From: CAVVIO01 sp963748095
GTDB taxonomy: Bacteria > Bacteroidota > Bacteroidia > Bacteroidales > UBA10428
Direction of reading: 5' to 3'
Assembly (NCBI GenBank): GCA_963748095.1
Contig: CAVVIO010000030.1
Location: 1 to 45,607 of the forward strand
Length of the DNA: 45,607 nt
Positions 1 through 8,504 of the stretch are shown here, one piece after another. Within the stretch, counting starts at the first letter, position 1, and every line of letters begins with the position of its first letter. The position numbers and the translations under genes are program-made. The notes under the pieces were generated by a model. It was not told the origin of the DNA, made no database searches, and worked only from the letters and a program-made list of their open reading frames with translations.

Positions 1-207
1 CCATTGTGGTGGGGATTATCGCTGGGGGCTTGTCTTGGAGGAAACGGAACTATCATCGGTTCGGCTGCCAATATCATCGTTGCCGGATTATCTCAAAAAT
101 CTTCTTACCCGATACGTTTCTTGGAATATTTCAAAGTGGGTTTTCCTTTAATGATCGTATCGATTATCATTGCTTCTATTTATCTTCATCTCAGGTATTT
201 TTTGTGA
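1..207 (+). CDS. C-terminal end of an anion/Na+ permease (ArsB/NhaD/SLC13-like)
   Basis: Only the last 68 codons are present; the gene enters from the left edge in frame 1 and stops with TGA at 205-207. The visible part contains a Gly/Asn-rich segment (ACLGGNGTIIGSAANIIVAG) followed by a Pro-containing loop and a final hydrophobic helix. This resembles the second conserved helical-hairpin motif and last membrane segment of the ArsB/NhaD and citrate/sulfate permease superfamily (ion transporter superfamily). The family moves anions or sodium across the inner membrane using an ion gradient; the substrate cannot be told from this fragment. Family assignment is by motif recognition and is fairly secure; the specific subfamily is not. 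Confidence 0.75.
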   Translation, partial: PLWWGLSLGACLGGNGTIIGSAANIIVAGLSQKSSYPIRFLEYFKVGFPLMIVSIIIASIYLHLRYFL

Positions 208-622
208 ACTGGAGTTAATTGTTTTCAATAAAAATAAATCACTGATTGGTAAAAAGCATCTGTTCAGGTTATTAATTGTACAATTAATCAAAATTAAAAA
301 CAAGTGACCATTTTTTACAATTCTGTAATTCTTTAATTACTTAATTTCACAGTTTAATAATTCTTAAACAGACTTGTTAAAAACAAAATATAAATATGTC
401 AGGTTTTCAGAATATTATTAATAAATTGCTTTTTGTATTGTTTGATTTTTTAGATAAGAAGTAAAGAAATTATTTATAAAGAAAATTTTAGACAAAAAAT
501 GCAATAATTTTCAGGAATATTGTAATATTCTAATTTTATATAAATAATGAATTAAATAGTGAGCATATTTTTTTCATCAACTGAAACAACTAGAAATAAT
601 GTTAAACCTAAAATTTACTTAA
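208..622. other. AT-rich intergenic region without a recognisable gene
   Basis: About 415 bases of very AT-rich DNA separate the permease tail from the next gene. I see no open frame of useful size, no clear hairpin terminator after the permease stop and no repeat. It presumably holds the promoter of the exported beta-barrel gene at 623, but no clean Bacteroidota -33/-7 pair (TTTG, TAnnTTTG) stands out. Confidence 0.5.
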
Positions 623-1180
623 ATGAAAATTAAAACTTTGATTTTATCAGCAGTATTAGCAGGTAGTTTTACATTTGCTAAAGCGCAAAACTTTCAAAAT
701 GGCGACATGGTAGCCAACCTGGGTTTAGGATTTGGATGGTATAGCTATGGATATGGTGTTTCATCTTTTCCGGCTATCAGTTTAAGTCTTGAAAAAGGCA
801 TAAAAGAGTTAGACTTTGGTAATCTTGGCATTGGGGGGATTGTTGCTTATAAACATGCTTCCTATTCCTGGTTAACAAGTTATGATTGGTCATGGACTGA
901 TATATTAGTTGCTGCAAGAGGTGCCATTCATGCAGATGTATTACATGTTGATAAACTGGATACCTACGCGGGGGCTGTATTAGGTTTGAGACTTGAATCT
1001 TATAAATATTATACTTTAGATAATAATTTTAATTATGTTAAAGCACATGAAAATAATCCAAAACTGGTAATTGGATTCTTTGTCGGTGGCCGCTACTATT
1101 TTACAGATAACTTTGCCGTATTTGGCGATTTTGGCTATGGCTATGGCTATGCTACTCTGGGTGTAAGTTATAAGTTCTGA
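623..1180 (+). CDS. Exported small outer-membrane beta-barrel-like protein
   Basis: This 185-residue protein begins with a clear signal peptide (about residues 1-21, ending ...FAKAQ). The mature part is rich in Gly, Tyr and Phe in alternating patterns and ends with ...GVSYKF, a C-terminal aromatic residue typical of outer-membrane beta-barrels. Length and composition fit the small 8-stranded barrel proteins common in Bacteroidota. No enzymatic motif is visible. It stands alone, with an AT-rich leader before it and a strong intrinsic terminator directly after it. The barrel call is inference from composition and ending; the exact role is unknown. Confidence 0.7.
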   Translation: MKIKTLILSAVLAGSFTFAKAQNFQNGDMVANLGLGFGWYSYGYGVSSFPAISLSLEKGIKELDFGNLGIGGIVAYKHASYSWLTSYDWSWTDILVAARGAIHADVLHVDKLDTYAGAVLGLRLESYKYYTLDNNFNYVKAHENNPKLVIGFFVGGRYYFTDNFAVFGDFGYGYGYATLGVSYKF

Positions 1181-1229
1181 TAAATTCTCTTTTGTAAATT
1201 ATTAAAACAAAATAATTTATTTTCTGTAG

Positions 1230-1270
1230 AATCCCCGCTGATACTAATCTGAGCGGGGATTTCTTATTTT
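1230..1270 (+). terminator. Intrinsic terminator after the beta-barrel gene
   Basis: A perfect 9-bp stem (ATCCCCGCT at 1231-1239 and AGCGGGGAT at 1252-1260) with a 12-base loop is followed by a T-rich stretch (TTCTTATTTT). It lies 50 bases after the stop of the gene ending at 1180. Confidence 0.85.
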
Positions 1271-1410
1271 AGATATTAATAATTAAGTCGATCTTATATG
1301 GAAGAGTCTTTATTTGGCTCGTGTATTAATCAAGAGTTATTTTTAACTTATTCAGAACATATACCTGAAATTGCTTCTAAACTGATATGAATCGGATAAA
1401 AGTCAATTTT

Positions 1411-2487
1411 ATGAAAAAACAAACACTCAATTCAATTATTATTGCAATGCTGGTTTTACATGTTTCGTCTGTATACAGCCAGTCTGTGGGGAAGTCAATA
1501 TTACTGACTATAGACGAAGGTGAAAGCATTGCATATGGTGAATCATGTATACCTATGACAACTTCTCCAGACAGTTTATATGTTGTTACCAAAAAGGGCG
1601 CTAATATCTATGTTTACGAGAACGGTCGTAAAACCGGTCCTTATACAAGTTTTGATGATGCTAATATTAAGGATTGTGGAAATGACGATCAATCTCTGGA
1701 ATGCGCCACATTTACCTATGAAAATAATGAAGGCATGGAAACCTATGTTTCCTATGATGATGACGGAAACATAGTGATTAAATTTAAGGGGAAAACGTAT
1801 GGTCCGTATCCTCAGATTTATTTTTTCGCCGCATCAATTGATAATCAAAGCTTTACTGCTGTGGTTGCCGATGAAAATACGAAAAGTCGTTTGATCACTT
1901 CTTCAGGCACTGATAAGTTGATTGATGGCATTCCATCTGATTTTGCAGTCAGCCCATCTGCAAAAAAAGTGATCATTACAGTCAGTGTTCCTCCTGACGA
2001 GGCCTATACAAAAGCTATGAATGAGCTGAGTAATATTGATTATGATAAAATGTCGCCGGAAGATATACAGAAGTTAGCAAAAAAGGTCCAGGAATCCGGG
2101 ATCAACTCGTATCAGGAAAAAGTATACCTACTTACTTCAGACAATCAGAAGTTCGGACCATATATAAAAGATAGTATTACCGGCCCTCAGTTTTGTAAAA
2201 CCGGTGAGGATAACTGGTATATTTTGGTTGGCGATAAAATGTATGTTGACGGGAAAGAATTCGCGAACTTCAAGGCGCCCACGGCAGCGCCCTGTGATAT
2301 ATGGCTTTCGGGCGACGGAAAAAGGTATGCTGCACTTGTTAATTATGAAAAAATTATATTCAGTGATGGGACCAGTTATCAGTATCCCCTGGAAATAAGA
2401 GCAGGTAAGGTCAATGGTAAAACTGTTCTTAAGTGGGTTTCGTTCGAAAACAGCAGGGATCTTATTCTGTATACAAAATTTCTGTAA
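1411..2487 (+). CDS. Exported protein of unknown function with repeated GPY motifs
   Basis: The 358-residue product starts with a signal peptide (MKKQTLNSIIIAMLVLHVSS..., cleavage near residue 24 after VYSQ). An upstream in-frame ATG at 1387 would add eight residues, but the Lys-rich n-region makes 1411 the better start. At least three GPY motifs occur in similar settings (KTGPYTSF, KTYGPYPQ, QKFGPYIK), each following a short strand-like segment. This suggests repeated beta units, perhaps a propeller-like or MORN/WG-like fold. No catalytic motif is seen and I do not recognise a named family. It ends 25 bases before the lysozyme-like gene and is probably cotranscribed with it. Confidence 0.75.
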   Translation: MKKQTLNSIIIAMLVLHVSSVYSQSVGKSILLTIDEGESIAYGESCIPMTTSPDSLYVVTKKGANIYVYENGRKTGPYTSFDDANIKDCGNDDQSLECATFTYENNEGMETYVSYDDDGNIVIKFKGKTYGPYPQIYFFAASIDNQSFTAVVADENTKSRLITSSGTDKLIDGIPSDFAVSPSAKKVIITVSVPPDEAYTKAMNELSNIDYDKMSPEDIQKLAKKVQESGINSYQEKVYLLTSDNQKFGPYIKDSITGPQFCKTGEDNWYILVGDKMYVDGKEFANFKAPTAAPCDIWLSGDGKRYAALVNYEKIIFSDGTSYQYPLEIRAGKVNGKTVLKWVSFENSRDLILYTKFL

Positions 2488-2512
2488 GCCAGTGTTTAAA
2501 TTTATTTAATCG

Positions 2513-3262
2513 ATGTTTCCAAAGCGTAACAGACATGAAACCAGGTTGATTTATCCTGTGGTTATTGGGATAATGACAATGCTCATTTTCCAGCCAGCCT
2601 TTTCAGGTAATCATCCTGATTATAAACAGGAATTCGGCGACAAATATTCCATTGCCCTTAAATATATCATTGAACAACCGGAATGGGGCTCCCTTTTTAA
2701 AAAAAATAATATCGACCCGGCATTCGCAGTTGCCATTGTTTTTCCCGAGATAGTCCGTTATTCTGTTATATGTGATAAAATAGAAATTGCCGGATTACAA
2801 ACATTATATGTACAATACGGAACCAGTTACGCCGATTTTTCTGTTGGCAGGTTTCAGATGAAGCCTTCTTTTGCACAATCGGTTGAAGCTGATTATTATA
2901 TTTTAAAAGATAGTATTTTCAAAGGACTTTCCTTTAAATTCGATACCACAAATACCCCGGATGCCAGAATAGCTCGTCTGAAAAGGCTTTCATCAACTGA
3001 AGGACAAATGACCTACCTGATGCTGTTTATCCATATCATGGAACACAGGTATATAAACTACCCGTGGAAAACTGTATATGAGAAACTTCGTTTATTTGCT
3101 ACCGCTTATAATTTTGGCTATAAAATAAACAGTAAAAAATTATTCACCGATACGCACCGGAAAACTTTTCACACCGGAATTATTTCGGGCAGATATGTGA
3201 AAAAATACTGCTATGCAAATATCTCCTGTGATTTTATGAAGAATTACAAAGGAATATTTTAA
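2513..3262 (+). CDS. Exported lysozyme/transglycosylase-like protein
   Basis: The 249-residue product has a hydrophobic N-terminal export segment (about residues 12-31, after a basic stretch). The middle part resembles a lysozyme-like fold: a helix with an acidic residue in a hydrophobic setting (AIVFPEIVRYS, Glu79 the candidate catalytic residue), then a Gly-rich segment (YADFSVGRFQMKPSFAQSVE) comparable to the GxxQ motif of SLT/goose-type lysozymes, and a late Tyr/Asn-containing helix (FATAYNFGY). Such enzymes cut peptidoglycan in the periplasm. The match is by pattern only and activity is not assured. It follows the GPY-motif gene by 25 bases; the tandem 21-nt repeats begin about 80 bases downstream. 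Confidence 0.6.
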   Translation: MFPKRNRHETRLIYPVVIGIMTMLIFQPAFSGNHPDYKQEFGDKYSIALKYIIEQPEWGSLFKKNNIDPAFAVAIVFPEIVRYSVICDKIEIAGLQTLYVQYGTSYADFSVGRFQMKPSFAQSVEADYYILKDSIFKGLSFKFDTTNTPDARIARLKRLSSTEGQMTYLMLFIHIMEHRYINYPWKTVYEKLRLFATAYNFGYKINSKKLFTDTHRKTFHTGIISGRYVKKYCYANISCDFMKNYKGIF

Positions 3263-3339
3263 AGTAAATTTTCGAATCGGGTTGTTCAAAAGGTAGTTTG
3301 CAGAGAACTAATTTTTCACTGAAATAACGATAATGATTT

Positions 3340-3464
3340 ATGAAATAGCCATGATGTTTTAAGAAACAGCCGCAGGTATTATGAAACAACTACAGGGTTT
3401 TATGAAACAGCCACAGGGTTTTATGAAAAAATCGAAGGGATTTATGAACCAGCCACAGGCTAAC
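3340..3464 (+). repeat. Tandem 21-nt minisatellite (six units) in the 3263-3599 gene-free stretch
   Basis: Six consecutive units of 20-21 nt, with consensus near ATGAAACAGCCACAGGGTTT, begin at about 3340, 3361, 3381, 3402, 3423 and 3444. The two at 3381 and 3402 are nearly identical and the outer ones have drifted. Because the unit is 21 nt, units 3-6 stay in one frame and read as a 28-codon open frame of degenerate heptads (MKQPQGF-like) ending in TGA at 3465-3467. The rest of this 337-base gap holds a degenerate hairpin at 3478-3529 and a minus-strand terminator. Confidence 0.85.
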
Positions 3465-3477
3465 TGACGTAAAAGTC

Positions 3478-3529
3478 ACACCTTGAAGGTTTTTATGTAA
3501 AAAAATACAACCAAACCTTCTGGGTGTTA
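3478..3529. repeat. Degenerate hairpin related to the palindrome at 23855
   Basis: The left arm near 3478-3493 contains ACCTTGAAGGTTTTTA and the right arm near 3514-3529 contains AAACCTTCTGGGTG; they pair imperfectly around a loop of about 20 bases. The left arm matches the right half of the perfect palindrome at 23855-23887, so this looks like a decayed or variant copy of the same intergenic element. Confidence 0.45.
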
Positions 3530-3540
3530 GTTTTTGTAAA

Positions 3541-3575
3541 TAAAAAAATCCCGCCTGGTACTGCGGCGGGATAAG
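3541..3575 (-). terminator. Intrinsic terminator of the minus-strand gene pair
   Basis: An 8-bp stem (ATCCCGCC at 3548-3555 and GGCGGGAT at 3565-3572) has a 9-base loop. On the minus strand it is followed by a run of T (seen as AAAAAAA before the stem on the plus strand). It lies just after the stop of the gene ending at 3600. Confidence 0.8.
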
Positions 3576-3599
3576 AAAAATTGTACTGTAAAATCAAAT

Positions 3600-4217
3600 T
3601 TATTTAGAAAGCTCTTGAATTTTCGTCATGGGAATGGTGTTGGCCATATTAACTACATCTTCTTCATTACTCACTCCGTCACAATGGAATGTTAACATGG
3701 AACTTCCGAAAGGTATTTGTACATCGTAAGAAGGAGGGTTTCCATCAGAACCTTCGTTCTTCTGCAATAATGCTTTAAATCCGTCTACTTTAATTCTTTT
3801 CTGATTAGGGTCGCCCATTTTACCAATGAGTGGCATCGACAGTATGGTATTTATTCCGGCCATTAAAGGAGAATCGCTAACTATCTGGATAGTGGCTTTT
3901 TTGTCCCCGTCACTTTTTCCATAGGTACGGTTTACGTACAATCCGGCAATGCCGGCAGAATTACCGGTAATATTATCATCCGTTTCATTATAGGCCATAT
4001 CTCCCATTTTAGAGGGCAATTCACCCAGTATTTCTTTCCCGATTGCCATGTTTACCTGGTCCAGTGCATCCTGTAACGACATACGTGTATCATCAAGATT
4101 TCCCTGTTTGTAGGCTGTTTTGGCATCTGCCAGTTTACTGTTTACGTCCTGACCAAATGTTACACCGGTGATAGTCAGAAGGACAACAAATAGTAGTGAT
4201 TTGGTAGTGTGCTTCAT
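3600..4217 (-). CDS. Exported protein of unknown function, paralogue of its upstream neighbour
   Basis: The 205-residue product has a typical signal peptide (ending ...TGVTFGQ, about residue 23) and no cysteine lipobox. From about residue 30 it aligns along its length with the gene at 4230-5003. Both have a helical start with Lys/Asn-rich turns, an IGK(E/N)IL...LP motif, a D(N)(I/V)T segment, a central stretch with SP(L/M)...N, then an IPFG/VPFG-SS motif near the end. Spacing to the upstream paralogue is 12 bases, so the two are almost certainly cotranscribed, with a strong terminator after this gene. I do not recognise the family. A periplasmic or surface location is inferred from the signal peptide. 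Confidence 0.75.
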   Translation of the reverse strand: MKHTTKSLLFVVLLTITGVTFGQDVNSKLADAKTAYKQGNLDDTRMSLQDALDQVNMAIGKEILGELPSKMGDMAYNETDDNITGNSAGIAGLYVNRTYGKSDGDKKATIQIVSDSPLMAGINTILSMPLIGKMGDPNQKRIKVDGFKALLQKNEGSDGNPPSYDVQIPFGSSMLTFHCDGVSNEEDVVNMANTIPMTKIQELSK

Positions 4218-4229
4218 TGTAATGAAAAT

Positions 4230-5003
4230 TTATTGTTCACCTAATTGTTTTTTAATGGAATCGATCTTGAAATTATCAGCTATATCCATCATTTCTTTTT
4301 CATTCTCAAAATTGATTCCCTGTAATATTAATATGGAAGATTGTCCGAACGGTACACTTAATTTATACCCCGATGATTCATCATATTCAATTATACCACG
4401 ATATCCCTGGAGTGTTACTTGTTTGTAATTCTGATCACTGTTTGTAGATGCATAACTCCCGGCAAGGTACATGTTTACTGCCGATAACATTGGCGAATTG
4501 TTGGCAATGATCATGTCAAGTTCCTGGTCCCCCTTTTTGTAATTGCGTTCGATAGTAAGTCCTGCAAAACCTATACCGGTACTTGTTACATTGTCAGTTT
4601 CGGGTTCTTTGGTAAGTTCACCTACCTTATCGGGCAATGAGGTAAGAATATTTTTACCTATTTCCAGTTCAACACCTAAAATAGCCTGCCGGATACTGTA
4701 GCGTGTATTACTATAGTCTTTCGAGTCGAAAGATTTACCAGCTGCATCGATATTTGCCAGCACATCAGGAGCAGTGTTCTCCAATCCGCCTCCTTTTGTA
4801 TTCTGTGTACCGGAAGTATTATTCTGGCTTTGATTATTCGGGTTTGCTTGCTGGTCCTGGTTCTTTTTATCATTGAAAATATTATCCAGAACTTTGTCTT
4901 CGGTTCTGTCTTTTAGTTTATTCAAAAACCGCTGAGCTTCTACACCCTCCGATAGTAGAAAAGTCAAAAAAAATACTATTCCTAAAAAACCAATTCTTTT
5001 CAT
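4230..5003 (-). CDS. Exported protein of unknown function, first of a tandem paralogous pair
   Basis: The 257-residue product starts with a signal peptide (ending ...EGVEAQ, about residue 24). A charged stretch follows, then a low-complexity Asn/Gln/Ser/Thr linker (about residues 50-75) that the downstream paralogue lacks. The C-terminal 180 residues match that paralogue (shared IGKNIL..LP, NSPMLSAVN and VPFGQSS-type motifs). The extra linker suggests the conserved domain is held away from something else, or was added after duplication. Known function: none recognised. It is the promoter-proximal gene of a two-gene unit; the 240-base region up to 5245 is divergent with bacteriohemerythrin. 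Confidence 0.75.
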   Translation of the reverse strand: MKRIGFLGIVFFLTFLLSEGVEAQRFLNKLKDRTEDKVLDNIFNDKKNQDQQANPNNQSQNNTSGTQNTKGGGLENTAPDVLANIDAAGKSFDSKDYSNTRYSIRQAILGVELEIGKNILTSLPDKVGELTKEPETDNVTSTGIGFAGLTIERNYKKGDQELDMIIANNSPMLSAVNMYLAGSYASTNSDQNYKQVTLQGYRGIIEYDESSGYKLSVPFGQSSILILQGINFENEKEMMDIADNFKIDSIKKQLGEQ

Positions 5004-5176
5004 TTCTTTTCTGATTCAGGTTTGTTGTTAATTAGCATTTAAAGAGAAGTAGTAAAAATAATAAAAAAAAGAAGAAAGTAATCTTATAAGTTTTAAATAT
5101 ATATGGTGTTTCTATAAATATTTTCGGTCAATGGATTTTGCCGGACAATGAAAAGGTTCTAAAAAAAAATATTTTT

Positions 5177-5207
5177 TTTGGAATAAGAAATAACCTATTT
5201 ATTTTGG
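5177..5207 (+). promoter_or_regulatory. Candidate Bacteroidota-type promoter for bacteriohemerythrin
   Basis: TTTG at 5177-5180 is followed after 19 bases by TATTTTG at 5200-5206. This approximates the Bacteroidota housekeeping consensus TTTG-N19-TAnnTTTG, with one base short in the -7 element. It places a transcription start roughly 30 bases before the ATG at 5246. Pattern match only. Confidence 0.45.
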
Positions 5208-5245
5208 ATTCGTAAATTGCAGGATATTATAAAATCACATGAATT

Positions 5246-5659
5246 ATGGAAAAAGTTTTTTTTAGTTGGAAAGACAGTTATAGTTTGAAAATAAGTGAAA
5301 TTGATGAACAGCACAAAGTGCTGATTAGTATTATAAATGATCTTTACGAGGCATTCGTAAATAAGGAACATGCTTCTAAAATTGATGAAATTATTAGTAG
5401 AATGGCAGATTATGCATCCATGCACTTTGGTACTGAAGAAGAATATTTTGAAAAATTCGGTTATAAACAAGCCCCTGAACATATTACAGAGCATGAAAAA
5501 TTCATAGAGAAGGTTTACAATTTCATGTATGATTACAAGAACAATAAGACCGCACTTACTTACGAAGTTTTAACTTTTTTGCAGAAATGGCTCACCAATC
5601 ATATTCTGATATCAGATAAAAAATATTCTGTGCTTTTTCAGGAAAATGGCATGTCGTAA
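5246..5659 (+). CDS. Bacteriohemerythrin
   Basis: The 137-residue protein is a complete single-domain hemerythrin, a four-helix bundle that binds O2 reversibly at a non-heme di-iron site. All seven expected ligands are present in order: His23 (DEQHK), His60 and Glu64 (HFGTEEEYF), His79 and His83 (HITEHEKF), His119 and Asp124 (NHILISD). There is no signal peptide or membrane segment, so it is cytoplasmic. Family roles include O2 storage or delivery to oxidases and O2 scavenging in microaerophiles. The next gene starts 24 bases downstream and may share the transcript. Identification is firm; which physiological role applies here is inference. Confidence 0.95.
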   Translation: MEKVFFSWKDSYSLKISEIDEQHKVLISIINDLYEAFVNKEHASKIDEIISRMADYASMHFGTEEEYFEKFGYKQAPEHITEHEKFIEKVYNFMYDYKNNKTALTYEVLTFLQKWLTNHILISDKKYSVLFQENGMS

Positions 5660-5683
5660 ACCTTCTAACTACAATATTTTACT

Positions 5684-6493
5684 ATGAAATCATTATTAAT
5701 AAGTTACAGTTTAACCGTGCTTTTATTTGCTTGTAATAGCAGAAATCGGTCTGACAAGAATAATAGCGAAACCCTGGTACAGAAGACCAATGATTACCAG
5801 ATGATGGCAATACTCTATAATTATTATGCCGCCGAATATAAAGCATTGGCTTATCAGGCATTTAATACAGCAAAGGACAGGCTGCAACTGATCAGGATTA
5901 AAGAACCTGGAAGAAAAAATCTTGCAGTTGTTGTAGATATCGATGAGACCATTTTGGATAACAGTCCATACCAGGCAAAATTACTCGAATTGAATACCAC
6001 GTACGATAGTTGCTGGAACACCTGGTGTAATCTTGCATCCGCCCGTGCAGTACCGGGAGCTGTGGAATTTCTACAGTACGCCGATTCACTGGGATTCAAT
6101 ATATTTTATGTCTCCAACCGGAAAAAGACACTTGAAGATGCTACAGCTAAGAATCTTCAAAATCTTGGATTTCCTCAGGTTTCGGATGATCATTTTTACC
6201 TGCGTACAACTGGATCAGGGAAAGAAGCAAGAAGAAACACGATTGCTGAAAAGTATGATATTGTATTACTGGCAGGAGATAATTTAGGCGATTTTTTTTC
6301 GGATACCCGGGAATATTCGAAACGTGACAGTATTGTGGAAGCCCGGCGAAAAGATTTTGGTAAGAAATTTATAGTACTTCCAAATGCTATTTATGGTAAC
6401 TGGCCGGCCAGCCTCGGTATTAAGGGAAATCAATTTCCGGCAGATTCTTTACTTAAAAAGATGACAGAGAGTTTTAACGGCGCTTGTAACTGA
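5684..6493 (+). CDS. Lipoprotein e(P4)-family acid phosphatase / 5'-nucleotidase
   Basis: The 269-residue product begins with a lipoprotein signal ending in LLFAC (Cys17 the lipidation site). It then carries the HAD-type class B/C acid phosphatase core. The nucleophile motif is VDIDETILDNSP (Asp85 nucleophile, Asp87 acid/base), followed by a lobe with conserved Trp residues, a Ser/Asn motif (YVSNRK), a Lys-containing segment and the late acidic motif LLAGDNLGDF that binds Mg2+. Family members hydrolyse nucleoside monophosphates such as NMN at the cell surface, freeing nucleosides for uptake. Length matches the family. It sits 24 bases after bacteriohemerythrin; a functional link is not known. 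Confidence 0.92.
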   Translation: MKSLLISYSLTVLLFACNSRNRSDKNNSETLVQKTNDYQMMAILYNYYAAEYKALAYQAFNTAKDRLQLIRIKEPGRKNLAVVVDIDETILDNSPYQAKLLELNTTYDSCWNTWCNLASARAVPGAVEFLQYADSLGFNIFYVSNRKKTLEDATAKNLQNLGFPQVSDDHFYLRTTGSGKEARRNTIAEKYDIVLLAGDNLGDFFSDTREYSKRDSIVEARRKDFGKKFIVLPNAIYGNWPASLGIKGNQFPADSLLKKMTESFNGACN

Positions 6494-6757
6494 TGTTTCC
6501 TGTGTGCATTTCTTTACTGAATTAAACTGTAAATAAAAGTTTGGTTTCTGTAAGGATTCTGTTCTAAAATTTTTAATGCCATACCGATAATTATCCAATT
6601 TTATGCAACTTTATTTCTACCTGAATGTTTTTTGTATAAAAAGTTTATTTAATACGTAAAACTTACTGTTTCAAATAATCAATAATTAAATGGAATGTAG
6701 TATTTTCACAGTCTCAAACTGAAAAACGGTATACGTATAAAATTTTAATGAATAATT

Positions 6758-8425
6758 ATGTGTGGAATTGTCGGAGTATTTGATTTAAAAGTGAATTCGC
6801 AGCAGCTGAGGCCACAGGTTTTGGAAATGTCGAAAAAGGTTCGTCATCGCGGACCCGACTGGTCAGGAATATATTGTGGTGATAAAGCCCTGTTGGCACA
6901 CGAACGTCTGTCTATTGTCGATCCTCAATCGGGTGGGCAACCTCTCTACAGCAAAGACAGAAATCTTGTTCTGGCAGTGAACGGTGAGATTTATAATCAT
7001 CAGGAAATAAGAAAACAGTTAAAGAGCTCATATGAATTTCTAACCCATTCTGATTGTGAAGTAATCCTTGCATTGTATCGTGAAAAAGGAATAGATTTTT
7101 TGGAAGATTTAAATGGCATTTTTGCTTTTGCCCTTTATGACGCAGAAAAGGATTGTTACCTGATTGCACGTGATCATATTGGAATTATTCCACTTTATAT
7201 GGGATGGGACCAACACGGAAATTTTTATGTGGCATCGGAACTGAAAGCCCTGGAAGGGGTATGTAAAAAAATTGAAGAATTTTTACCCGGTCATTACTGG
7301 TATAGTGGTGATGGTAAAATGAAAAAGTGGTATCAGCGTAACTGGACGGAATACGATAATGTAAAGGACAATACTACCGATATAAATGAGTTGCGCCAGG
7401 CACTGGAAAACGCCGTACACCGGCAGTTAATGTCCGACGTACCTTACGGTGTATTGTTGAGTGGGGGCCTCGACTCATCGGTAATTTCTGCCATTGCAAA
7501 AAAATATGCTTCACAAAGGGTAGAGACTGACGACCAGCAGACTGCATGGTGGCCTCAATTGCACTCTTTTGCAATTGGACTGGTAGGATCACCCGATCTT
7601 GAAGCGGCTAAAAGGGTAGCCGATCATATCGGTACTGTTCACCACGAAATCAATTTCACTGTGCAGGAAGGGCTTGATGCAATAAGAGATGTAATTTATC
7701 ACCTCGAAACTTACGATGTAACTACTATAAGGGCTTCAACTCCCATGTATCTTATGTCACGTGTAATTAAATCAATGGGTGTTAAAATGGTTTTATCAGG
7801 TGAGGGAGCTGATGAAATTTTTGGTGGATATTTGTATTTCCACAAAGCCCCCAATGCCAAAGAATTTCATGAAGAAACTATTCGTAAACTGAGTAAATTA
7901 CACCTGTACGATTGTCTTAGAGCTAACAAATCGCTTGCTGCCTGGGGAGTAGAAGGGCGTGTTCCTTTCCTCGATAAAGAGTTCTTGGACATTGCCATGC
8001 GGTTGAATCCGGAAGATAAAATGATAAAAGACGGACGAATGGAAAAATGGGTAGTACGGAAGGCCTTCGAAGATTATCTTCCTGAAAGTGTTGTCTGGCG
8101 GCAAAAAGAACAATTTTCGGATGGTGTGGGTTATAGCTGGATAGATACACTTAAGAAGATTGCGAATGAGAAAGTCTCTGACGAACAACTTGCAAACGCC
8201 AGCTTCCGTTTTCCAGTACATCCTCCCATGTCGAAGGAAGAATTCTATTACCGGTCTATATTCAGCGAGCACTTTCCGTCGGATACAGCAGCAGCCTGTG
8301 TTCCTTCGGTACCTTCAATAGCTTGCAGCACCGCCGAAGCCCTTGCATGGGACGAAAGTTTCAGGAACAATGCCGATCCTTCGGGACGTTCGATAAAAAC
8401 CGTGCACAAGGAAGCTTATAAATAA
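6758..8425 (+). CDS. asnB: Asparagine synthetase B (glutamine-hydrolysing)
   Basis: The 555-residue length equals that of the well-studied enterobacterial AsnB. The start is fixed by MCGIVGVFD: Cys2 becomes the N-terminal nucleophile of the class II glutaminase domain (about residues 1-200), with the RHRGPD and VNGEIYNH motifs following. The synthetase domain (about 210-520) has the PP-loop SGGLDSS at 235-241 and later the SGEGADEIFGGY motif. The enzyme makes asparagine from aspartate, ATP and glutamine-derived ammonia in the cytoplasm. The gene stands alone with about 260 bases upstream and a strong terminator after it. No anomaly seen. Confidence 0.97.
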   Translation: MCGIVGVFDLKVNSQQLRPQVLEMSKKVRHRGPDWSGIYCGDKALLAHERLSIVDPQSGGQPLYSKDRNLVLAVNGEIYNHQEIRKQLKSSYEFLTHSDCEVILALYREKGIDFLEDLNGIFAFALYDAEKDCYLIARDHIGIIPLYMGWDQHGNFYVASELKALEGVCKKIEEFLPGHYWYSGDGKMKKWYQRNWTEYDNVKDNTTDINELRQALENAVHRQLMSDVPYGVLLSGGLDSSVISAIAKKYASQRVETDDQQTAWWPQLHSFAIGLVGSPDLEAAKRVADHIGTVHHEINFTVQEGLDAIRDVIYHLETYDVTTIRASTPMYLMSRVIKSMGVKMVLSGEGADEIFGGYLYFHKAPNAKEFHEETIRKLSKLHLYDCLRANKSLAAWGVEGRVPFLDKEFLDIAMRLNPEDKMIKDGRMEKWVVRKAFEDYLPESVVWRQKEQFSDGVGYSWIDTLKKIANEKVSDEQLANASFRFPVHPPMSKEEFYYRSIFSEHFPSDTAAACVPSVPSIACSTAEALAWDESFRNNADPSGRSIKTVHKEAYK

Positions 8426-8450
8426 TAGAAGTACTTCATACTATATATTT

Positions 8451-8482
8451 AATCCGGTGTTTTTCACCGGATTTTTATTTTA
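8451..8482 (+). terminator. Intrinsic terminator after asnB
   Basis: A perfect 9-bp stem (AATCCGGTG at 8451-8459 and CACCGGATT at 8465-8473) with a five-base T loop runs into TTTATTTT. It lies 25 bases after the asnB stop. On the other strand there is no T run, so it should act on asnB only. Confidence 0.85.
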
Positions 8483-8504
8483 ATACAATCGTTTGTTATG
8501 AAGC

